In this document: piece by piece, positions 58,186 through 64,000 of the stretch
Layout of the letters: each line of letters begins with the position of its first letter
How positions within the stretch are numbered: position 1 is the first letter of the stretch
Source: Persicitalea sp963716085
GTDB lineage: Bacteria; Bacteroidota; Bacteroidia; Cytophagales; Spirosomataceae
Assembly (NCBI GenBank): GCA_963716085.1
Contig: OY970288.1
Coordinates: forward strand, 5,518,001-5,582,000
Length of the DNA stretch: 64,000 nucleotides
Direction of reading: 5' to 3'
Made by a program: the position numbers and the translations under genes
Notes under the pieces: model-generated
What the model saw: the letters and a program-made list of their open reading frames with translations, nothing else
Databases searched by the model: none
What the model was told of the DNA's origin: nothing

Positions 58186-60756
58186 ATGCAAATCAAAAAA
58201 CCTTTATTTTTCCTTTTCTTTATAGCATTTTCGTCGCTATCGGCAGCGACGAATGCGCAACAGAAAGTAGCCATGGTCGGATTGGAAAACAGTCCGATGG
58301 TAGGCTTTGCGGCCAAGAAACTTCGGGCTGCTTTATCAGAAAAGGGCTACTTACTGACGGAGAAAGACGGAAGTACAATTATTCGTTTCGATACACTGGC
58401 CACAGAGCTGAAATCCGAAGGCTTCAGGATAATCAAATCCGGAAAGCGCATTCGTATCTCCGGCCGAGATGCCGCCGGGGCAATGTATGGCGGCTTTGAA
58501 CTAGCCGAAATGATCGAAAGCGGAGGACTGGATGCGGTGAAAAACGTCACCCAGGAACCTTATATGAAGATGCGGGGGACAAAATTCAATATCCCGCTGG
58601 ATGTACGCACCCCTTCTTACACCGACCCCTCGGAAGCGGCCCAAAAGAATATGGGCGAGATGTGGAATTTTAATTTTTGGACGGCTTACATCGACAGCAT
58701 GGCCCACTTTCGGTACAACTTCATTTCTCTCTGGAATTTGCACCCGTTCCCCTCTATGGTGAAAGTACCCGATTACCCGGATGTGGCCCTGGACGATGTG
58801 CGTCGTTCTACCACAGCGTGGAAAGAAAATTACAGCTTGAGCGGACATGATTTCGATGAACCCGACATTGTGAACAATTACGAAGTTCTGAAGAAAATAA
58901 CCATTGACGGGAAGATTGCCTTCTGGAAAGAAGTAATGGCTTACGCCAAAGAACGCAACGTGCGATTTTATATCCTTACCTGGAATATTTTTGATTACGG
59001 AACCGACAACAAATATGGCATCGACGATAAGTTCGACAACCCGACCACCCGAGATTATTTCCGCAAGAGCGTGAAACAATTGCTGCTTACGTATCCTGAT
59101 TTGGCGGGCGTGGGACTTACGACCGGAGAGAACATGTACGGTCTCAGCACGCAGCAAAAGGAAGAGTGGGCCTACGACACCTACGGCCGTGCCGTGCTGG
59201 AAGTAGCCAAGCTGCAACCGCAGCGGAACATTACGCTCATCCATCGGCAACACATGACGGGCACTCAGGAAATAGCCAGGTATTTCGATCCGCTGAAAGC
59301 GCAGAAAAATATACAGTTTGTTTTTAGTTTCAAATACGCCCAAGCGCACGTGTACAGTGCTACGGAGCAGCCGGTGCAGAAGTTTGTAAAAGACATCCAG
59401 CAGAATAAAGCGCAGAAAACGTTCTGGACGCTGCGCAACGACGATGTGTTTTATTTTCGCTGGGGTGGGCCGGGTTTTGTGCGGGAATTTATCGAAAATA
59501 TCCCTTACGATGTTTCGGAAGGCTATTACTACGGCTCCGACCAGTACGTGTGGGGTCGGGAATTTTTAAGTAAAAACAATGACGGACCAAGAGAAATAGA
59601 ACTAGCCAAGCAGTGGTACCATTTCATGATTTGGGGCAGGCTGGGCTATAATCCCAAGATGACCGATGCCGATTTCATTGCTATCCTGCAGCACCACTTT
59701 GCCGACACCGACGCAAAAGCACTGTTTACCGCCTGGCAGAACGCTTCCATGATTTATCCGTTGGTGACGGGTTTTCACTGGGGTGCCTTAGATTTTCAGT
59801 GGTACATAGAATCCAGCCAATCGAGGCCCGACCCCGCCAATACGCCTTCCGGGTTTCACGATGTGAACCGATTTATCACCCTGAAACCCCATCCAAAGAG
59901 CGGGAATATTTCCATACCCGATTACGTAGAAAGTACCCAGGCCGGTAAAACCCCGGTCGGCACCACGCCTTTTCAGGTGGCGGAAAGCATCAACAACAAG
60001 GCCGACAGTGCGCTAAACTGGGTATCCGCGGCGAGTAAGCCGGGAATGTCAAAGGAATTGAACCATACCATCGACGATATACAGTCGATGGCTTACCTGG
60101 GCAAGTATTACGCGCACAAAATAATTGCCGCCACGAATCTTGCCCTGTTCAGAAAGACAACGGAGAAAGAATACCAGGAGAAGACGCTGGAGAATTTAAA
60201 ATCATCGGCGCTCTACTGGCGCTATTACACCTCCGTGTCGTTGGCCTCTTACCAAAACCCCCTGTGGACGAACAGGGTGGGGCACGTGGACTGGAAAGAA
60301 ACGTACCGCTACGTTTTGTACGACATCACGACCAACGGCGGCGAGACGGATGTTCGGTCGATGGTTTCGACGCCCGGCGGCACCGTGCTCGAAGCAGAGG
60401 ATATTGCTCCCGGTACGGCAGTGGTCAATACTAAAATTCCCGGCTTCACGGGCAAAGGATACCTGGAATTGCGCGATGTGGATGAGGTCGCTCAGGTCAC
60501 GTTTAAGTACAACGCTCCCGCCGATGGCCTTTATTCCTTACAGTTCCGGTACAGCATGAAAAGACAATGGAGCTTTGATAGCCCCGTGAAAATCAATGGT
60601 GAAGAGAAGGATACTATTTCCTTTTGGCCCTCGGGCGGTGCCAACTCCTGGGTGTGGGACAGGGCCGATGTGCAGTTGAAGAAAGGAGAAAACAGCATCG
60701 ACCTATACCCAACGGGTTCCGTGCTGCTGGACAATATGAATGTGGCTCGGCGGTGA
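58186..60756 (+). CDS. Secreted GH67-like glycoside hydrolase with C-terminal carbohydrate-binding domain
   Basis: About 856 residues from the ATG at 58186, which starts a clear signal peptide (KKPLFFLFFIAFSSLSAATNAQ). The 58084 start would add 34 non-signal residues. N-terminal GH20b/GH67N-like domain (about 28-140: IRISGRDAAGAMYGGFELAEMI), TIM-barrel-like domain (about 150-560: KMRGTKFNIPLDVRTPSY, YNFISLWNLHPFPSM, GVGLTTGENMYGLS, TLRNDDVFYFRWGGPGFV), helical region, and a C-terminal beta-sandwich like CBM6/35 (EAEDIAPGTAVVNTKI, DGLYSLQFRYS, LLDNMNVA). The overall pattern fits alpha-glucuronidase relatives acting on plant hemicellulose. Exact activity is unproven. Confidence 0.75.
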   Translation: MQIKKPLFFLFFIAFSSLSAATNAQQKVAMVGLENSPMVGFAAKKLRAALSEKGYLLTEKDGSTIIRFDTLATELKSEGFRIIKSGKRIRISGRDAAGAMYGGFELAEMIESGGLDAVKNVTQEPYMKMRGTKFNIPLDVRTPSYTDPSEAAQKNMGEMWNFNFWTAYIDSMAHFRYNFISLWNLHPFPSMVKVPDYPDVALDDVRRSTTAWKENYSLSGHDFDEPDIVNNYEVLKKITIDGKIAFWKEVMAYAKERNVRFYILTWNIFDYGTDNKYGIDDKFDNPTTRDYFRKSVKQLLLTYPDLAGVGLTTGENMYGLSTQQKEEWAYDTYGRAVLEVAKLQPQRNITLIHRQHMTGTQEIARYFDPLKAQKNIQFVFSFKYAQAHVYSATEQPVQKFVKDIQQNKAQKTFWTLRNDDVFYFRWGGPGFVREFIENIPYDVSEGYYYGSDQYVWGREFLSKNNDGPREIELAKQWYHFMIWGRLGYNPKMTDADFIAILQHHFADTDAKALFTAWQNASMIYPLVTGFHWGALDFQWYIESSQSRPDPANTPSGFHDVNRFITLKPHPKSGNISIPDYVESTQAGKTPVGTTPFQVAESINNKADSALNWVSAASKPGMSKELNHTIDDIQSMAYLGKYYAHKIIAATNLALFRKTTEKEYQEKTLENLKSSALYWRYYTSVSLASYQNPLWTNRVGHVDWKETYRYVLYDITTNGGETDVRSMVSTPGGTVLEAEDIAPGTAVVNTKIPGFTGKGYLELRDVDEVAQVTFKYNAPADGLYSLQFRYSMKRQWSFDSPVKINGEEKDTISFWPSGGANSWVWDRADVQLKKGENSIDLYPTGSVLLDNMNVARR

Positions 60757-60790
60757 TTTTGGGCGGCTTCAAGTAAAGCCGATGTGGCGG

Positions 60791-62494
60791 TCAATCGACC
60801 ACTACTTTCACATTCCTGAACATGAACGGATTATCGCTGATGCGGAGCGGCTTGCCACTGGCGGTCGTCACGTTCTTAAGGCTGACTTCTTTGGTTATCA
60901 CGTAGGGAAATTCTTCTTTGTAAGACTCGTCCATCATTTCACGGTTCATATTCGCGAAAATAGCCGGTCCTTCATAATCATCCGGGTGGTTGGCATCTTC
61001 AATTTTAAGATTTTCGATAGTGATCCGTTCGGGCATGTAGGCGACGTAGCCGAAATCATGCTGACCGGAATTGGAGCCGCCGATCAGGGAAGCACTGCGG
61101 GGCTGGCCGCCCGCTGGCACAAAAGTACAGTTACGGATGACGAACTCGCCCCGCCAGGTACTGCCGTAGTCGGAGCGCAGATTGATGAGCGTACTGCCAC
61201 GGATCGTGCTGTTTTCCACCGTAAATGTCCCGCTGCCGATGGCGTTGATGCCCATGTGGCCCAGCGTCGAGTTGCGGATGGTGGCGTTGGCTACGCCCAT
61301 GTGGGCATCGAACCGGGAGAAAACACAGCGGTCGTAGAGCATGTTTTTGCAAAAACTCGACCCCAGAATTCCCCAGTACGTGCGGTCGTCGATGTCGTTG
61401 GTCTGGCGGCAGTCGATGAAGGATATATTCAGGGCGCGGGTGGCCGAAAGGTCGTACGTACCCATCGAAACGGGCTTTCCAGCCGCGCCAATCGTACTAT
61501 AAGTTTTGTGACCGGTCAGGACGGTATTTTTGACCGTCAGATTGGCGCAATCCCGGATGCCCAGGAAGCCGCCGTAGGGCGCACCGTGGTCGCCCTCACC
61601 CGTAATGCGGTGTTCGAGCCCGTCGATCGTGACATTGGAGCGTTTGATCGTGATGTTGCGGCTGTAGTACGTGTACTCCGAATTCTCTTGGTTGGCAACC
61701 GTCGTAAATTTTCCTCCGGTGATCGTCAGCAGCTTTTCGTCGATGGGAAGCGCGCTGATTTCCGTAATTTGGTCGAAATCCCAGATAATCGGCGCGTTCA
61801 TGTCCACTTTGCCGTTCTTGTCCACCATGAAAATATCGGTCTGCGACGCGCCGTTGTTTTGGTTCAGACCAAATCGGATGTAGCGCTTCACGCTGGCGTC
61901 GGTGACTGTAATCAGGCAGGGGCCGGGTAAGGTGACGTCGATTTTTTCCTGATTTCGCTTCAGCGACGACACGCCTTTCAGCGGGAAAGGTTGCAGGCTG
62001 GAACTGACCAGGAAAACCGGAGCATTACGGTTTTGCACCTCGGTGTCGTCGATAAGGAAAGACGCTTTACCAAAATCGGTGTCGGTCTGAATCATAACCG
62101 TGCGCTCCTTCCCACCAATGTAATAGGTAGCGCCCGCATCGGCTTTTATCGGCAAACCCTGCTGATTGGCGAAGGCATGGGCCGCCGCGATGGCGTCGAT
62201 GTCGTCGGTTTTGCCGTCGCCCTTCGCGCCGAAGTCGCTGTACGAAATCAGCCCTCGTTTTTTGAAATTTTGCGCATCTTTGGGGGAAATATTCACCCGT
62301 AGTACCCCGTTTTTGTCGGTGCTTACCTGAGTCTTCTGATTGTTGGAAGTTACCACGACCGCCGCTCCATCCGATAAGCTTGCGCCCTGCCCCTGGGCCA
62401 CGGCGAACCCCGCTCCTAAGCACAACCACAAAATAGCGCATTTCAACAGCAGCCTTGATCCTAGTGCATTCATAAATTCGAGCGGGCTGTTCAT
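60791..62494 (-). CDS. Right-handed beta-helix (pectate-lyase-3-like) secreted protein
   Basis: About 567 residues from the ATG at 62494 (or 62473, MNALGS, which leaves a cleaner signal peptide; RLLLKCAILWLCLGAGFAVAQG). Longer frames up to 62815 overlap the divergent lipoprotein gene and are rejected. N-terminal SYSDFGAKGDGKTDDIDAIAAA and TYYIGGK match the pectate-lyase-3/tailspike entry domain; then a beta-helix of repeating N-x-T-I-R type coils (NITIKRSNVTIDGLEHRITG, NATIRNSTLGHMG, NSTIRGSTLINL). Probably a polysaccharide lyase or hydrolase. Convergent with the GH-like gene with a 34-base gap. Confidence 0.83.
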   Translation of the reverse strand: MNSPLEFMNALGSRLLLKCAILWLCLGAGFAVAQGQGASLSDGAAVVVTSNNQKTQVSTDKNGVLRVNISPKDAQNFKKRGLISYSDFGAKGDGKTDDIDAIAAAHAFANQQGLPIKADAGATYYIGGKERTVMIQTDTDFGKASFLIDDTEVQNRNAPVFLVSSSLQPFPLKGVSSLKRNQEKIDVTLPGPCLITVTDASVKRYIRFGLNQNNGASQTDIFMVDKNGKVDMNAPIIWDFDQITEISALPIDEKLLTITGGKFTTVANQENSEYTYYSRNITIKRSNVTIDGLEHRITGEGDHGAPYGGFLGIRDCANLTVKNTVLTGHKTYSTIGAAGKPVSMGTYDLSATRALNISFIDCRQTNDIDDRTYWGILGSSFCKNMLYDRCVFSRFDAHMGVANATIRNSTLGHMGINAIGSGTFTVENSTIRGSTLINLRSDYGSTWRGEFVIRNCTFVPAGGQPRSASLIGGSNSGQHDFGYVAYMPERITIENLKIEDANHPDDYEGPAIFANMNREMMDESYKEEFPYVITKEVSLKNVTTASGKPLRISDNPFMFRNVKVVVD

Positions 62495-62666
62495 GGGGTT
62501 TATTTTTTGGGATCGGGAAGTAATCAAATCAGTACTGAAAAGGACGACTCGCAAAGAATCTATCGAAATCCTGAGCATCCGGTAATAATTCAACGCTACA
62601 AGTATCTGAAAAACTATTAACTTTCCCCTTCGATACCCGTCCCCTATTTTCAACCACCCGTAAGGT

Positions 62667-63131
62667 ATGAGAATCCTGCTTTTACTTCCCCTGCTCACTT
62701 TGGCGGTCGGCTGCGGTAGCCCCCAAAATAAGGGGGAAGCCGCTGAAAAGCGGGTCATCGTGAACGATACGATTCCCCGCGAGCGCACCAACGTCGATCC
62801 TATGCCGGTAGCCACCTACTCCGTACGAGTTCCCGATCCGCTGAATGAATTCAAATTCGCCGTGAAGCTGCACGAAACCCCGCTGCGGTTCCGCTATAAG
62901 GTAGCCGTTACCTACAAAATGCTGGAGGTGAAGGACAGTGTCGATATCCCCAACTTCGGCTACCAGCCCAAAGTCGACGTGCGGAAGTACGAGAATGACC
63001 TCTCCTGCATGATCGGTTTCTACGATGCCGAGGGTACTTTCATGGACTTAAAAAAAGTGGAGGTCGTCGGCGACCAGCTCAAAATGCGGCAGGTAAAGCG
63101 CTACGGCGTAGGCACGGTTAAAAAGAAGTAG
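62667..63131 (+). CDS. Lipoprotein of unknown function
   Basis: A 154-residue lipoprotein (RILLLLPLLTLAVGC, Cys16) with a charged linker, then a beta-rich domain (TYSVRVPDPLNEFKFAVKLHETPLRFRYKV...). I do not recognise the family. Divergent from the beta-helix gene. It ends with several Lys. Followed after 75 bases by the gene that runs off the window. Confidence 0.65.
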   Translation: MRILLLLPLLTLAVGCGSPQNKGEAAEKRVIVNDTIPRERTNVDPMPVATYSVRVPDPLNEFKFAVKLHETPLRFRYKVAVTYKMLEVKDSVDIPNFGYQPKVDVRKYENDLSCMIGFYDAEGTFMDLKKVEVVGDQLKMRQVKRYGVGTVKKK

Positions 63132-63206
63132 GACGGATAATTCTTGCGACAGTCCTGGCGCACGATAATCTTTTGAGGATTTACTATTTTAGCGATTTAC
63201 ACGATT

Positions 63207-64000
63207 ATGAATAAAAAACGCCTGCCTTTACTGGGCCTTGTCACGGGTCTGACGCTGATGGCTTTCCATATGGAAGAAGGCTTCTTGGAAAGCATCGTAA
63301 AAAAAATGGATGCCTACCAGCGGTTGTTTATCCACGAAAAAGTCTACCTCCATCTCGACCGGCCCCACTACCTCGCCGGGGAGACGATCTGGTTCAGTGC
63401 CTACGCCACTTTCGCTGCCACGGCTACCCCTGACACGCTTAGCCGCTTACTGTACGTAGATTTGGTGGCTTCCGAAACCCAGGAAATCCTAGTCACAAAG
63501 CGCGTTCGGCTGACTGACGGACTGGGCCAGGGCGACATCCTCTTATCCGACGACTTGCCCTCAGGCCCTTACAGGATTCGTGCGTACACGCATTGGATGC
63601 GTAACTTTCCGGAGGACCTCTTCTTTCATCGCGATTTCAACGTCTTAGGTCAGGAGCCTGCCGCTGTCTCTTCTTCCGCCGCAGGCTCGGAAGTCGACGT
63701 ACAATTCATGCCCGAAGGAGGCCACATGGTGCGTGGTCTTGAAAGCAAAATAGCCTTCAAGGCCACCGACAGTCAGGGCAAAAGCGTCTCGCTGTCAGGC
63801 ACGGTCGTGAATCAATCCAATGACACCCTGGCCTGGTTTCGTACGGAACATCTCGGTATGGGGCAGTTCAACTTTAAGCCACAGGCAGGACAGACGTACC
63901 GCATTCAGGTCGAAAAAACCGACGGGGGATCTGTCACTTTCCCCTTTCCCACCATCAAAGAAGAAGGAGTCGCGTTGATCGCGGACAATCTCTCGAATAA
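63207..64000 (+). CDS. MG2-like surface protein, 3' end beyond the window
   Basis: An open frame from the ATG at 63207 to the window end (264 codons, no stop). Hydrophobic N-terminal signal (LPLLGLVTGLTLMAF). Residues about 42-150: EKVYLHLDRPHYLAGETIWFSAYA, then LLYVDLVASETQEILVTKRV and SDDLPSGPYRIRAYTHWMRNF, the macroglobulin MG2-type beta domain. A second unit follows (VQFMPEGGHMVRGLESKIAFK). In Bacteroidota this architecture is often an N-terminal part of proteins with a TonB plug or carboxypeptidase-like domain; the rest is out of view. Confidence 0.8.
   Translation, partial: MNKKRLPLLGLVTGLTLMAFHMEEGFLESIVKKMDAYQRLFIHEKVYLHLDRPHYLAGETIWFSAYATFAATATPDTLSRLLYVDLVASETQEILVTKRVRLTDGLGQGDILLSDDLPSGPYRIRAYTHWMRNFPEDLFFHRDFNVLGQEPAAVSSSAAGSEVDVQFMPEGGHMVRGLESKIAFKATDSQGKSVSLSGTVVNQSNDTLAWFRTEHLGMGQFNFKPQAGQTYRIQVEKTDGGSVTFPFPTIKEEGVALIADNLSN

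Overview
The window comes from a member of the Bacteroidota, most likely order Cytophagales (Spirosoma/Dyadobacter/Runella-like). The reasons are a type IX secretion C-terminal domain on a giant surface protein, DUF1080 proteins, a BlaI/M56 pair, a GlcD-GlcF-type fused FAD/Fe-S oxidoreductase, a Bacteroidota-style dihydroorotase, and repeated matches to the Bacteroidota promoter (TTG, 19-21 bases, TAnnTTTG). Most of the window is GC-rich by eye. About 5.5-12.0 kb and the mazEF locus near 32.2-32.8 kb are clearly AT-richer.

Layout. 0-2 kb: a secreted DUF1080 protein and a lipoprotein sugar dehydrogenase, convergent. 2-12 kb: an accessory surface-glycan region with a 1740-residue SGNH/GH-like/Ig-repeat/T9SS protein, an acyltransferase-3, a second SGNH lipoprotein paralogous to the first, a degenerate tRNA-Pro copy with its promoter, a broken gene, a polytopic membrane protein, and the intact tRNA-Pro(GGG). 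12-17.7 kb: AlbA_2 protein, carotenoid hydroxylase-like protein, DUF2795, CutC, hydrolase, TVP38 protein, PLP sulfur-transfer enzyme. 17.9-19.05 kb: a complete IS4-family element with 10-bp target duplication, inserted just before hemB. 19-22.6 kb: hemB, small membrane protein, pyrC, secreted unknown. 22.7-26.1 kb: BlaI repressor with three operators, M56 peptidase with a coiled-coil tail, a beta-barrel-like protein. 26-38 kb: NAD-binding protein, CorA, Wzi-like protein, DUF1080 lipoprotein, serine dehydratase, MazEF with a perfect 23-bp-arm palindrome, FAD/Fe-S oxidoreductase, AAA-DUF4143, TlpA-like protein. 38-45.7 kb (minus strand): nuoK-L-M-N as a detached unit with its own promoter, an exonuclease and murB. 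45.7-52.6 kb: SPOR lipoprotein, gmd, YqgE, Uma2, DUF4159, HMCES/YedK, DsbD. 52.8-64 kb: hydrolase, a PQQ-type dehydrogenase ending in an azurin domain, methyltransferase, GH67-like enzyme, beta-helix lyase, lipoprotein, and an MG2-type protein running off the end.

The sugar-related genes (two DUF1080 proteins, two beta-propeller dehydrogenases, GH-like, lyase-like, Wzi-like, acyltransferase and SGNH proteins) suggest a saprophyte that handles extracellular polysaccharides and decorates its own surface glycans. The regulatory highlights are the triple BlaI operator, the mazEF palindrome and the hairpin repeats between the nuo genes. No CRISPR array, prophage or integrase gene was seen. All functional assignments are from reading the sequence; no search was run.
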